64,000 nt of DNA from the NCBI RefSeq assembly GCF_000317795.1, contig NC_019791.1:992001-1056000 (forward strand). The letters run 5' to 3'. The stretch's first letter is position 1. The number at the start of each line of letters is the position of its first letter. The notes beneath the pieces are model-generated. The model made no database searches. It saw nothing but the letters and a program-made list of their open reading frames with translations, and was not told the DNA's origin. Shown piece by piece: positions 8,138 to 17,028 of this stretch. The DNA comes from Caldisphaera lagunensis DSM 15908. Lineage in GTDB: Archaea; Thermoproteota; Thermoprotei_A; Sulfolobales; Acidilobaceae. The position numbers and the translations under genes were made by a program.

Positions 8138-9253
8138 TTAGCATTTTATAGGGTTACAGTTTCTTTTAATTAGATTCCTTATACCTTGATCTCTTAGCTC
8201 AATTAAATTAATTGGATTATTTGATGATTCCCCTCTGAGCTTCATCAAGTCATTTTCCAAATCTAACTCAGTATATATGCAATGATTATTTAGTGCCTGA
8301 TTAGCTTGCCCAATACCTCCTGTATTTTTAACTAACTTTGGTAATTCACTCCTTTTGTAAACAATATCTACATTTAATATGTAAGATGTAGATAATATAG
8401 GAGAAAGCATTACATTTCTTGTATTGTTCCTTATCATCTTATTACCATATTCACCTTTAAACGATATCAAAGGTATTAATGAGGCTTCTGTATTTACATG
8501 CTTTACTAAATTATCAAGGATCTCTGCTTCTTCCATATTCATACCCAATATTTCTATTAGCCCATTTTCTTTAGCAATATCACTAATGTATTTTAAAATA
8601 GTGTTTGTTTCTAACTCCCCATCTCCTCCTGGGCCATATACAGCCAATAAGCTATCCATATTTATATTATATAAAGCGCTTAATGATATTGAATCAGCCA
8701 AAGGACTCCATAAATTTTCTTCACATCCTAAAGCTAAAATATCTCCTCCTACATCAACTCCTATAATTAAATCTATATCAAAATTTTGAGATATATCATA
8801 TAAAGCTCTTATAACTCCTTCAGTTCCTTTTGTTAAATCAATAAATACTGCCTTTTCCCCTATAAGCTTTACAAATTTGGTTATTTGAGGTTCAATTTCC
8901 ATTCCATATCTTAAAGCATAAGAATCTGAATTAACTAATGCTGATGAAAAACCTATCGGATCTACATTAACCATCATTTCTAAAGGAATTGGACCAGGAT
9001 AAGGATCTACAGAAAACCTTTCCCATACAACGCTTCCTACTAAAGGATTTCCACCAAATCTTTTTACTTTATTTGATATATAATAAGCACCAACAATATC
9101 TCCCCCACCGCCTGCTCCAAAAACAAATACATTTTTACCTTTTACTGCAGACTCTAGGCTTTTATAAGTTCTACCTTCAATTTTTTCGTCCATTTTATAC
9201 ACCATATTAATTTTATTTTTAAAATTTTTTAGTCTTTCTTTTTTAATCTTCAT
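8138..9253 (-). CDS. DUF1152 family protein
   Basis: 371 residues. Recognisable DUF1152: FVFGAGGGGDIVGAYY near residue 40, a GVDVGGDILALGCEENLWSPL segment and GPGGDGELE. The glycine-rich N-terminal motif and GVDVGGD suggest a nucleotide- or phosphate-binding Rossmann-like fold, but no biochemical role is established. The first 20 residues are lysine-rich and lack family motifs; M17 (9205) or M21 (9193) may be the true start. Ends one base from the convergent RHH gene. Confidence 0.8.
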   Translation of the reverse strand: MKIKKERLKNFKNKINMVYKMDEKIEGRTYKSLESAVKGKNVFVFGAGGGGDIVGAYYISNKVKRFGGNPLVGSVVWERFSVDPYPGPIPLEMMVNVDPIGFSSALVNSDSYALRYGMEIEPQITKFVKLIGEKAVFIDLTKGTEGVIRALYDISQNFDIDLIIGVDVGGDILALGCEENLWSPLADSISLSALYNINMDSLLAVYGPGGDGELETNTILKYISDIAKENGLIEILGMNMEEAEILDNLVKHVNTEASLIPLISFKGEYGNKMIRNNTRNVMLSPILSTSYILNVDIVYKRSELPKLVKNTGGIGQANQALNNHCIYTELDLENDLMKLRGESSNNPINLIELRDQGIRNLIKRNCNPIKC

Positions 9254-9407
9254 CTATGTATTTTCTATTATGAAAAAATACATAGTAGAGGTGTAGTATA
9301 ATATCATACCAGCCCAAAAGGACGATGTTATGCCATGATCTTGGGTGTTACTCCCTTTTATGAGAACTACTCTGTTATGCCTCTCCTAAAAGAAAGAGTG
9401 ATAAAAA

Positions 9408-9487
9408 TTTAACTAGATGGGGGTTAAGGGGGAAAGTCCCCTTCCGCGAGGTGGGGATGCTCCGTTAGTGAAGGCAGGATAGTTCAC
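9408..9487 (+). mobile_element. MITE-like end-to-end remnant of a TnpB-type insertion element
   Basis: About 80 bases, GC-rich against its surroundings. The left part (TTTAACTAGATGGGGGTTAA then GGGGGAAAGTCCCCTTCC) matches the ends of the two larger remnants at 11 and 26 kb on the opposite strand; the right part (GAGGTGGGGATGCTCCG, then GCAGGATAGTTCAC) matches the other end of the 26-kb copy. So both ends are joined with the interior gone. It contains no gene and sits in the 280-base space between the DUF1152 and SDR genes, which otherwise shows nothing. The family name is inference. Confidence 0.5.
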
Positions 9488-9533
9488 AAAATTCTACCTT
9501 GACTTTTTAAGGCAAGGCTTGTCGTTCTTTTTA

Positions 9534-10310
9534 TCAGATAATGCAGTTTAAAGAACCCCCATCAAATAATAATAACGAGCCCATCAAATATTCTGGTGAA
9601 AAAGCCAGAAAAGATATAACATCTCTAAGTTCCTCAAACCTTCCTAATCTATTTAATGGCGATAACGATTTAACATATTTATCCCAAAAATCCTGCTCAT
9701 CTATGCCCATGTTTGAAGAAAGCTTTTTTATTAAATTCTCTGCTCCTTCTGTTTTAAAACTACCCAGTAAAAGAGCATTAGCTCTTATTTTATCTGAATA
9801 ATATTTTGAATACGTTTTTACTAAAGACAATAAACTAATCCTAATTATATCAGATAACGCTGTTGATTGCATGGGGGAATATATGGAAAAACTAGATATT
9901 ATTATAAAATTTACTTTCCTCTCATTATGTTTATATAAATAGTTCATGGCCTCAGCTGTAGAATAAATATACATATTAAATGCATATAGCCAATCATTAT
10001 AATCTGCATCTACGAGATTACATGGTTCACATTTAGGATTTCCATAATTCATTACTACTACATCAATGCTACCTAACTTCTGTAATGCCTTGTCTAATAT
10101 CTTATCTATCTCATTTTTCTTAGATAAATCCCCTTTAATTCCATATACTTTATTTCTTCCTCTTTTCAATTTTTTCTTAGCTTCTTTTATTTCATCATAA
10201 TTCCTTGCATTTATTACCACATTACACCCTTTTTCAGCTAAAGATAATGCAGCTTGAAATCCTATGCCTTTGGTAGAAGCTGTTACCAAAGCATTACATT
10301 TATTATTCAT
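9534..10310 (-). CDS. Short-chain dehydrogenase/reductase-like protein with altered active site
   Basis: 258 residues. ATG at 10310 has GGTGAT just upstream; a longer TTG form is unlikely. Rossmann motif TASTKGIG at the N-terminus (TGxxxGIG type), NYGN replaces NNAG, and IISSFS supplies the catalytic-serine region. The YxxxK dyad is absent: the segment reads ALSDIIRISLLSLVKTYSKYY, with Ser/Asp and Arg at those places. The C-terminus keeps DGGSLN. A paralogue with the same change lies at 37.1 kb. It may be a distinct SDR subgroup or a non-classical reductase; substrate unknown. Confidence 0.85.
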   Translation of the reverse strand: MNNKCNALVTASTKGIGFQAALSLAEKGCNVVINARNYDEIKEAKKKLKRGRNKVYGIKGDLSKKNEIDKILDKALQKLGSIDVVVMNYGNPKCEPCNLVDADYNDWLYAFNMYIYSTAEAMNYLYKHNERKVNFIIISSFSIYSPMQSTALSDIIRISLLSLVKTYSKYYSDKIRANALLLGSFKTEGAENLIKKLSSNMGIDEQDFWDKYVKSLSPLNRLGRFEELRDVISFLAFSPEYLMGSLLLFDGGSLNCII

Positions 10311-10365
10311 AATTATCACCAATTAATAGGATATAAATAAAAATTAAAAAAGTGAGGTTTTAAAT

Positions 10366-10884
10366 ATGGCTATACCGATTTATGGGACTGGAATATTTAA
10401 TGTGGCAAAAGAGTCTATACACTACACAATAATGTTTGATTATTATGATGCGAACAAAGAATATTATAACTTAATAAAAAGACAAAGTAATAAAATTAAT
10501 GAAGAGAAAAGATTAAAAGAAGAAATGCAAAAGGAAATAAACACTGAGAAAACCATAATCAACGGAAATCATGTTTTTCCTGTTATCAAATATGCAAAGA
10601 TAGGATATAAGATACCAAAAATTTCCTTCGTTGTTTTTTATATTGAAATACCTTTTAATTTGATTAAGGGAAAAAACACATATGAGAATATATATGAAGA
10701 AACAACCGCAGAATATGACTATTTTGTTACATGGATTCTCCCTAGGTGTGGAAAGTTTATTAAGATTGATTCTCAAGGTATCTACGATATTTATGGTAAC
10801 TATTCTTTTATCTTCATCCAAAAAGGAATGAAAATTAGTGGTTATGAGAGCATAGTATTTGAGTTACAAGACAATTGTTTTTAA
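10366..10884 (+). CDS. Hypothetical protein, unrecognised
   Basis: 172 residues, ATG with GAGGTTT upstream. No family recognised. Features seen: N-terminal 'AIPIYGTGIFN', a charged helical stretch at 40-66 (KRQSNKINEEKRLKEEMQKE), then alternating hydrophobic beta-like segments rich in Ile, Phe and Tyr, including FVVFYIEIPF and YSFIFIQKG. No signal peptide or clear membrane helix. It stands alone between an SDR and an insertion-element remnant, consistent with an accessory gene. Confidence 0.6.
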   Translation: MAIPIYGTGIFNVAKESIHYTIMFDYYDANKEYYNLIKRQSNKINEEKRLKEEMQKEINTEKTIINGNHVFPVIKYAKIGYKIPKISFVVFYIEIPFNLIKGKNTYENIYEETTAEYDYFVTWILPRCGKFIKIDSQGIYDIYGNYSFIFIQKGMKISGYESIVFELQDNCF

Positions 10885-10958
10885 AAAACTTTGGTAATAA
10901 AGATGGTTTAACCAATAAGAGGCATCTAAATATTTTAAAATATGGTTATTAATAACAT

Positions 10959-11283
10959 TGAACTACTTCCTATGACTGATGGGGAATCCCGATCTAGCAT
11001 AGAATTTCATGATTCTAGGAGTAACCTCAATCCCCCTACACCCAAAGTAGAGTTTCCATAGAACGGAACCGTCTTGTTATGTCCCATTAAGAGAGATTAC
11101 AAAGTTTTCTCTCCACAGGCTTAATCCCCAGCCCCTAGAGTATGACCCAGTGCTTTCAGCCGAGGCCTAATATTTTTCCCCAGAATTGATGAATTATAAT
11201 AAAAAACTTTCTATAAGGGGGGTATATATCCTCTTCCTCGAGGAAGGAGACTTTCTCCCCCTTAATCCCCATCCAGTTAAATT
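10959..11283 (-). mobile_element. Degenerate insertion-element remnant (about 325 bp)
   Basis: On the minus strand it begins TTTAACTGGATGGGGATTAA then GGGGGAGAAAGTCTCCTTCC and ends near CATAGGAAGTAGTTCA. Over most of its length it matches the copy at 26.1-26.4 kb, including GGCTGAAAGYRCTGGGYCAT, GACTGGGGATTAA-like and CTATGGAA-like blocks. No intact transposase frame is visible; a short frame reading SAESTGSYSRGWGLSLW is likely the end of a decayed gene. The 568-base gap (10885-11452) contains this remnant and the promoter of the second sdh operon. Confidence 0.55.
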
Positions 11284-11452
11284 TAATATTCGTATTTACA
11301 CACAATTTTACAATATAGAGATAGGTTTAATAGTAATTATATTCTATTTAATGATAATGGTGAATATGGTGAAAAAATCTTACACTGTAATTCTATCTAT
11401 CACACAACCAATTTGTTCAAACTATGATATCTAATATTTTGGTGACTTTAAA

Positions 11453-13195
11453 ATGGAGACATTGAAATACGATATTGTAGTCCTTGGATCTGGAATAGCT
11501 GGCATGAGGGCTGCTTTGCAAGCAGCTTATGTATCTAAAGGGAAACTTCATATAGCTTTAATATCGAAAGTTCATGCAATGAGAAGTCATTCTGTTTCAG
11601 CTGAAGGAGGAATTTCAGGAGTTCTTTATCCTGGTGAAAATGGGGATTCTATAGAATTGCATGCATTAGATACAGTAAAAGGAGGGGATTATTTAGGAGA
11701 TCAGCCAGCTATCGAAATATTAGTAAATGAGGCACCTAATGAAATAAGGTTTTTTGATCATCTAGGAGTTCCTTGGAATAGAACAGAAGATGGAAAAATA
11801 ATGCTTAGAGCTTTTGGAGGTATGACAATACCCAGAACAGCGTTTGCCGCTGATAAAACCGGATTCTTTATGCTTAATGCATTGTATGATAATATACTAA
11901 GTTTTTCAAATATAGACGTTTATCATGAACATTTTGCTACACATTTAATAATAAAAAATAATAAATTTAAGGGATTAATCGTAATGGATCTATCAAATGG
12001 TGAGCTAAAGATTTTCATTGCAAAAGCATGTATAATTGCTACAGGAGGCGCCTCTAGGGTTTATGGATTTACAACAACAGCATATTCAAGTACAGGTGAC
12101 GGTATAGCTTTAGCTTATAAAGCAGGAATACCCCTTAAAGATATGGAATTTGTTCAATTCCATCCAACAGCTTTGGTGCCATCAGGAATTCTTATTACGG
12201 AAGCAGCCAGGGGTGAAGGTGGTTATTTAATTAATAATGAAGGTAAAAGGTTTATGGAGAAATATGCTAAATCAAAAATGGAGCTTGCCCCTAGAGATAT
12301 AGTATCTAGAGCAATAGTTACAGAAATTGAGCAAGGAAGAGGATTTTTTGATGAAGTTTCTGGTCTTAGTTATGTATTATTAGATTTAAGACATTTGGGG
12401 GAGGAAAAAATAGATGAAAGGTTGCCAATGATAAAAGAAATAGTAATAAAATCGATGGGCTTCAACCCTGCAAAAGAGCCTATACCAGTAAGGCCTGCAG
12501 CTCATTTTACAATGGGAGGTATCCACACTAATTTATATGGGCAAGTTATGGCCGATAAAGAAACACCTATATACGGTTTATGGGCTGCAGGGGAATGTGG
12601 TTGTGTTAGTGTTCACGGTGCTAATAGATTAGGTAGTAATTCGCTAAGTCAATGCGCTATTTGGGGCAGGATGATTGGAGAGTCAGCAGCCAAACTTGCA
12701 CTAGAAAATTCAGATTTTCCTGAAATTAATGAAATTAAAGATGATATAGATAAGGCTGAAAAAGAAATAGACTCGATGCTTTCAAGCGATGGGAATGAAA
12801 ATCCATATAACTTAAGGAAAGAATTATGGGAGACTATGGATAAATATGTTTATGTATATAGATCAGTAGAAGGTTTGGAAATTGCTAAAAAGAAATTAAT
12901 TGAGTTAAGGAGGAGATATAAAAATATTTCAATAACTGATAAGAATAAGGTATACAATTCAAATCTTAAGGAGGCTATAGAAATAGGAAACATGATAGAG
13001 TTAGCTCAGGCAATAGTTGAAGGGGGAATTAACAGGAAAGAAACAAGAGGGGCGCATGCTATGATTGAATATCCAAAGAGGGATGATACTAACTTCCTTA
13101 AACATACGCTTATTTACAGAACCGATTCCTATCCAAGAGTTTCATACATTGATGTTATGATAACAAAGTGGAAGCCTACAGAAAGGGTGTATTAA
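11453..13195 (+). CDS. sdhA2: Succinate dehydrogenase/fumarate reductase flavoprotein (complex 2)
   Basis: 580 residues. FAD fold GSGIAG at 12-17 and covalent-FAD histidine H46 in MRSHSVSAEGG. Active-site segments HPTALVP, RGEGG, HFTMGG and HGANRLGSNS are intact. It clearly differs from the first SdhA throughout, so this is an old paralogue and not a recent duplication. Heads a second operon with very short anchor genes and an SdhB. Whether it oxidises succinate or reduces fumarate cannot be decided from sequence. Confidence 0.95.
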   Translation: METLKYDIVVLGSGIAGMRAALQAAYVSKGKLHIALISKVHAMRSHSVSAEGGISGVLYPGENGDSIELHALDTVKGGDYLGDQPAIEILVNEAPNEIRFFDHLGVPWNRTEDGKIMLRAFGGMTIPRTAFAADKTGFFMLNALYDNILSFSNIDVYHEHFATHLIIKNNKFKGLIVMDLSNGELKIFIAKACIIATGGASRVYGFTTTAYSSTGDGIALAYKAGIPLKDMEFVQFHPTALVPSGILITEAARGEGGYLINNEGKRFMEKYAKSKMELAPRDIVSRAIVTEIEQGRGFFDEVSGLSYVLLDLRHLGEEKIDERLPMIKEIVIKSMGFNPAKEPIPVRPAAHFTMGGIHTNLYGQVMADKETPIYGLWAAGECGCVSVHGANRLGSNSLSQCAIWGRMIGESAAKLALENSDFPEINEIKDDIDKAEKEIDSMLSSDGNENPYNLRKELWETMDKYVYVYRSVEGLEIAKKKLIELRRRYKNISITDKNKVYNSNLKEAIEIGNMIELAQAIVEGGINRKETRGAHAMIEYPKRDDTNFLKHTLIYRTDSYPRVSYIDVMITKWKPTERVY

Positions 13196-13196
13196 G

Positions 13197-13616
13197 ATGG
13201 GAGAGAAGAAAAAGTTAAAAGATTTAAGAGGCTCACAATCAAGAATTTTTAGACTTAGATCGTTTTATTTAGAAGGATTTATTCATGCAATCTTCTACAG
13301 AATTCAAATTCCAGTATCTATAATATATGGTATAATTTTATTATCTTGGCTATTTTACCCAGGACTTGCTTTAACAGTTAAGGCCTTCACAGCATTAGTA
13401 TGGATTTTGTTTATACCCCAACTATTTGAGAGCGTTAAAGGCTTAGCATTATCAATGAGCAGAGGTATGGTATTTGGAAAACTAAACAATGAATATGCAC
13501 ATCTATATAGATTAAGATATAAGAAAAACTTGGTTCATCTAAGGCTAGCTCCATATTTGGTTTTGGCCATATGGATAATCGGTTTCATTGCAATGATAAT
13601 CTGGTGGTATCCATGA
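13197..13616 (+). CDS. Membrane anchor subunit of succinate dehydrogenase/fumarate reductase, complex 2
   Basis: 139 residues, ATG one base after sdhA2. Three likely helices (about 38-58, 62-82, 117-137). The segment EGFIHAIFYRIQIPVSIIYG resembles the SdhC HRxTG region, with one histidine. The N-terminus (1-25) is basic. The call rests mainly on the operon and helix layout; sequence similarity to complex 1 SdhC is low. Confidence 0.75.
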   Translation: MGEKKKLKDLRGSQSRIFRLRSFYLEGFIHAIFYRIQIPVSIIYGIILLSWLFYPGLALTVKAFTALVWILFIPQLFESVKGLALSMSRGMVFGKLNNEYAHLYRLRYKKNLVHLRLAPYLVLAIWIIGFIAMIIWWYP

Positions 13617-13828
13617 AAGGGAAAGGTATTATGTTTTCTAAGGTTACATTTTTGCAATATTTGGCTATGTTTGGCATACCAATACTTTTAATTATTAGCT
13701 TAATATTGATACCATTTCATGGAATCAAATACATTAGGGAAACTATTCTTGCACTAATAGCTATTGGATCAATAGCCTATGGCATCATAGGCCTCTTTGA
13801 GGTTTATTTAAAAGGTGGTAGGAGTTGA
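13613..13828 (+). CDS. Very short second anchor subunit, complex 2
   Basis: 71 residues. ATG at 13613 overlaps the previous stop (ATGA); a longer upstream reading is inside the previous gene and rejected. Two hydrophobic helices (about 10-30 and 38-62); IPFHGIKYIRE recalls the SdhD HxxxGxR heme motif, with H-G-x3-R. Much shorter than complex 1 SdhD, so the membrane part may bind fewer hemes. Confidence 0.7.
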   Translation: MKGKGIMFSKVTFLQYLAMFGIPILLIISLILIPFHGIKYIRETILALIAIGSIAYGIIGLFEVYLKGGRS

Positions 13829-14586
13829 ATGGTAATAAAAATAGAACTGTTAAGCTTAAGATAAAAAGGTATTTGCCTGATAAGGGAGAAATTAAGGAGT
13901 TCTCATATGAAGTAAAAGTTAACAAATATACAACAGTTCTAGACGCTTTGATAAATGTTAAAGAAACTCAAGATCCATCAATTGCAATAAGATATAGCTG
14001 CAGGATGGGAATTTGCGGATCATGTGGTATGGTAATTGATGGAAAGCCAAGATTGGCATGCCAAACTCATATCGAAACTCTTAAAAAAGATGAAGTTGTT
14101 GTAGGACCAATGGAGGGACATCCAATATTAAAAGATCTTGTTACCGATATGGATGAGTTTTTTAGCAAACATAAATATGTAATACCTTGGATATATACTG
14201 ATGATATAGAAGAAAAATTTAATCCAAAGGTTGAATACAAACAGGATAGAAGGGAGCTAGATTATTATTTACCATTTTCTTACTGCATAAAATGCGGCCT
14301 ATGCGTTGATGCTTGCCCAATAAGCAATTCGAATCCTGCATTTCTAGGCCCTCAAGCATTAGCGCAGGCATATAGATATAATAGTGATTCAAGAGATAAA
14401 GGAGAAAAGCTTAGGTTGGTTAGAATAGATACTCCAGATGGCGTATGGGGTTGCGAATTTATCGGAGCATGTTCTGAGGTTTGCCCTATAGGTGTTGATC
14501 CAGCTTTAGCAATACAGTTATTAAAGCTAGATGTTATGAGGTTTAGCTTAACTGGTAAAGTTAATAATGAAAAAAAGGTTAAATAA
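13825..14586 (+). CDS. sdhB2: Iron-sulfur subunit of succinate dehydrogenase/fumarate reductase, complex 2
   Basis: 253 residues, TTG start overlapping the previous stop and preceded by GTAGGAG. [2Fe-2S] ligands C59, C64, C67, C79; [4Fe-4S] ligands C154, C157, C160, C164 (CIKCGLCVDACP); third motif C210-x5-C216-x3-C220, the ordinary [3Fe-4S] form. It lacks the extra cysteine and the proline-rich tail found in the complex 1 subunit. Ends the operon; an ABC transporter follows after 141 bases. Confidence 0.95.
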   Translation: MNGNKNRTVKLKIKRYLPDKGEIKEFSYEVKVNKYTTVLDALINVKETQDPSIAIRYSCRMGICGSCGMVIDGKPRLACQTHIETLKKDEVVVGPMEGHPILKDLVTDMDEFFSKHKYVIPWIYTDDIEEKFNPKVEYKQDRRELDYYLPFSYCIKCGLCVDACPISNSNPAFLGPQALAQAYRYNSDSRDKGEKLRLVRIDTPDGVWGCEFIGACSEVCPIGVDPALAIQLLKLDVMRFSLTGKVNNEKKVK

Positions 14587-14727
14587 ATATTCTTTTTTAA
14601 TTTACCTATAATAATTTTTAAAATAATCATATCTTGTAGCCTTTGTTGAATTATTTATAAGCAATAATAAGGAGTATTAATATAATAATTATTAAATTTC
14701 TGTCAATACAATATTGCTGGTGGAAAA

Positions 14728-15615
14728 ATGGATGATCTGATAATAGAAGATGTAACAAAAAAATATGGAAATTTCACAGTTTTAAATAACGTTTCATTAA
14801 AAGTAAGAAAAGGGGAAATAATGGCATTAGTTGGTCCTAACGGTGCAGGAAAGTCTACTTTAATAAAAACATCCTTAGGTTTGTTAAGAAGAGATTCAGG
14901 AAAGGTTCTGCTTTTTAACAAAGATCCATTTTATGAGTCTTCAGCAAGAGAAAGGGTTGGAGTAATATTTGAGAGACCTTCATTGCCAATGAGTATGCCA
15001 ATAGAAGAATTTCTGTCTCATGTAACGAAAATTTATAATAAAAATTCTGAAATAATTAAAGAAGCAATAGATTTAGTTGGTCTATCAAATTATGAAAATA
15101 AGCCTTTTTCTCAGCTAAGTGCTGGCCAAAGGCAAAGAGCAGCCATTGCACATGCATTAATTTCTGATCCTGATATGATTATTGCTGATGAGCCTACAAG
15201 CAATTTAGATCCATTAGAAAGGAACAAAATATTAGAGCTATTTTTAAAAATAAATAAGCAAAAAGGCCTAACAATAATGATATCAAGTCATGTCTTGCCA
15301 GAGGTTTTAAGGGTTTCAACAAGCATAGCAATAATGAAATCAGGTAAAGTTATTAAAACAGGTACACCAGATGATATAATCAAAAATATATCAATAGCTA
15401 GGATAAGATGTAAAGATGTAAGAATAATAAAAGAAAACCTAGAAAAAAATGGATACTCATTAAGCATTGAAGGAGGAAATATATATGTAAAAACAGAAAA
15501 CCAAGAGGGGATATCAAAGCTATTAAATCTCCTTTCTGATCAGATAAAAAATGGACAACAAATATATGGAATCGAACTAATAGAGCCTGTAATTGAGGAA
15601 ATATTGGAGGGATAG
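14728..15615 (+). CDS. ABC transporter ATP-binding protein (ABC-2 type exporter)
   Basis: 295 residues, ATG after GGTGG. Walker A GPNGAGKS near 35-42, signature LSAGQRQRAAIAHA, Walker B MIIADEPTSNLDP and the H-loop SSHVLP. The C-terminal 70 residues form an extra domain typical of ABC-2 transporters. First gene of a three-gene operon with two membrane proteins. The cargo is unknown. Confidence 0.95.
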   Translation: MDDLIIEDVTKKYGNFTVLNNVSLKVRKGEIMALVGPNGAGKSTLIKTSLGLLRRDSGKVLLFNKDPFYESSARERVGVIFERPSLPMSMPIEEFLSHVTKIYNKNSEIIKEAIDLVGLSNYENKPFSQLSAGQRQRAAIAHALISDPDMIIADEPTSNLDPLERNKILELFLKINKQKGLTIMISSHVLPEVLRVSTSIAIMKSGKVIKTGTPDDIIKNISIARIRCKDVRIIKENLEKNGYSLSIEGGNIYVKTENQEGISKLLNLLSDQIKNGQQIYGIELIEPVIEEILEG

Positions 15616-15617
15616 AC

Positions 15618-16358
15618 ATGTCTATTAAGAAATCATGGGAACTTGCTCTAATAGATCTATATGATTCGTTAAGGCCACCGAGCTTTGATATAATGTTAAT
15701 CTTAGTATCAGCTTTAAGCGGTATATTATCTGTATTAGAACCAGTAACAACTCCTCCTGCAGTTGCAAATGCTGTTTTAGGGGCTGTTTTATTTGTTACC
15801 TCTCTTTATTTAGCTTTAAGAGCATCATCAGACTTAGTTAACTTAGTCCAAACAGGGGTTATGCCATTATATCTAACTTATCCTATATCAAGAAGAGAAT
15901 CCTCATTAATTATTTACTTAACAAGGGTTTTCATACCTTCTCTTATATTATTGGGAATACCAGCTATAGTTTCAGGTGTAATGTTATACCCTGTTGTTGG
16001 AAGAAATATTGGAGAATTCTTAATAATGTGGGTTTCTTATTTAATTCAAGCCCAATTATATGGATCTATATTTATCTTAGCATCTATAAAAACAAAAAGT
16101 TCTGGTACATCAGCAGTAATTAGCATTACCGGATATTTTGGATTTACTGTTACAAGTATTATATTGGCATTAATAGGATCTTTAAACAATATTGAAATTT
16201 TAACTAAAATAGCAAATTCCATGGGGTTATATAATGTTGTATATGATATGATAACTAAAGTTTCAACTCCATTATGGGAAATTTTTGTTGTTCCATTAAT
16301 ATTTTTAGCATTATTCATAACTTATATAATATACTTTACTAGGAGGTTCGAACCATAA
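15618..16358 (+). CDS. ABC-2 type membrane permease
   Basis: 246 residues, six likely helices. The N-terminus is cytoplasmic (KKSWELALIDLYDSL). Starts two bases after the ATPase stop and ends overlapping the next start (TAATG). Works with the ATPase as an exporter half. No cargo clue; a polar-lipid, peptide or drug exporter are all possible. Confidence 0.85.
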   Translation: MSIKKSWELALIDLYDSLRPPSFDIMLILVSALSGILSVLEPVTTPPAVANAVLGAVLFVTSLYLALRASSDLVNLVQTGVMPLYLTYPISRRESSLIIYLTRVFIPSLILLGIPAIVSGVMLYPVVGRNIGEFLIMWVSYLIQAQLYGSIFILASIKTKSSGTSAVISITGYFGFTVTSIILALIGSLNNIEILTKIANSMGLYNVVYDMITKVSTPLWEIFVVPLIFLALFITYIIYFTRRFEP

Positions 16359-16972
16359 TGTTTTGGTTTAAAAAACTTTTGCCTAGGATAATTTTTGGGA
16401 TAGCCATAGCTTTAATCATAGCATCAGTATTTGCAACTCAATATGGTGTGAAAACTTATTCATCATGGAGCATTGGATATGATGGAAAATCAGCACCATC
16501 TATTTTAGCTGCAATTGTGCCCACAAGTTCTGGTGTTGCACAAATAAATATTACTGGAGTTTCTCAAGCCCTTTACATGAACTTAACTGGTAATCCCCTT
16601 ACATTATTGGGAGAAGCGGGAGGTCTAGGATTAAAGACTGTTAATACCATCTCCCACGACGATTTTCAAACAGGAGTATATTTTGTAGTTACAGGTCTTC
16701 AAGGAAATCCGATAACTGCAGAACAGGCATTTCAAGGGCTAGTAAAAAATGCGCAAAAGGTAGGAAATAGCTATATAGTCAAGAAAACAGTTAATCCTGA
16801 AGAAAGCATTGTTGTGCTAGCATTTCCAAATTCTTCAACTGTATTAATAAATGAAAATTTCAAAGTAACGGGGTATGGTCACATATCTTTATCTTTAGGT
16901 ATAGAGTTAGGCATCTTATTAATCCTTATATCAATAGTCCTTGAAATAATTTTGAGAAGATCGCTAAAATAA
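16358..16972 (+). CDS. Membrane-anchored protein of the ABC-2 operon
   Basis: 204 residues with helices at about 8-27 and 178-198 flanking an extracytoplasmic domain. That domain has Ser/Thr and Asn in NxT/NxS contexts (INITG, MNLTG). This two-helix layout with an outer domain fits an accessory subunit of the exporter. Homology is not recognised; the functional link comes from overlap with the permease gene. Confidence 0.7.
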   Translation: MFWFKKLLPRIIFGIAIALIIASVFATQYGVKTYSSWSIGYDGKSAPSILAAIVPTSSGVAQINITGVSQALYMNLTGNPLTLLGEAGGLGLKTVNTISHDDFQTGVYFVVTGLQGNPITAEQAFQGLVKNAQKVGNSYIVKKTVNPEESIVVLAFPNSSTVLINENFKVTGYGHISLSLGIELGILLILISIVLEIILRRSLK

Positions 16973-17028
16973 TTAGCAAAAACAAACGCTTTTAATATAT
17001 TATTTCAAAATTAAAATAGGTGAAAGAA

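Noticed and set aside
8424-8789. Long frame opposite the DUF1152 gene
   Set aside because: Shadow frame: the minus-strand gene has clear family motifs.
11186-11434. 82-residue open frame upstream of sdhA2
   Set aside because: It runs through the insertion-element remnant, lacks a good SD and resembles no family; likely chance.
13571-13612. Extended N-terminus of the 71-residue anchor subunit
   Set aside because: It lies inside the previous gene; the ATGA overlap is the natural start.
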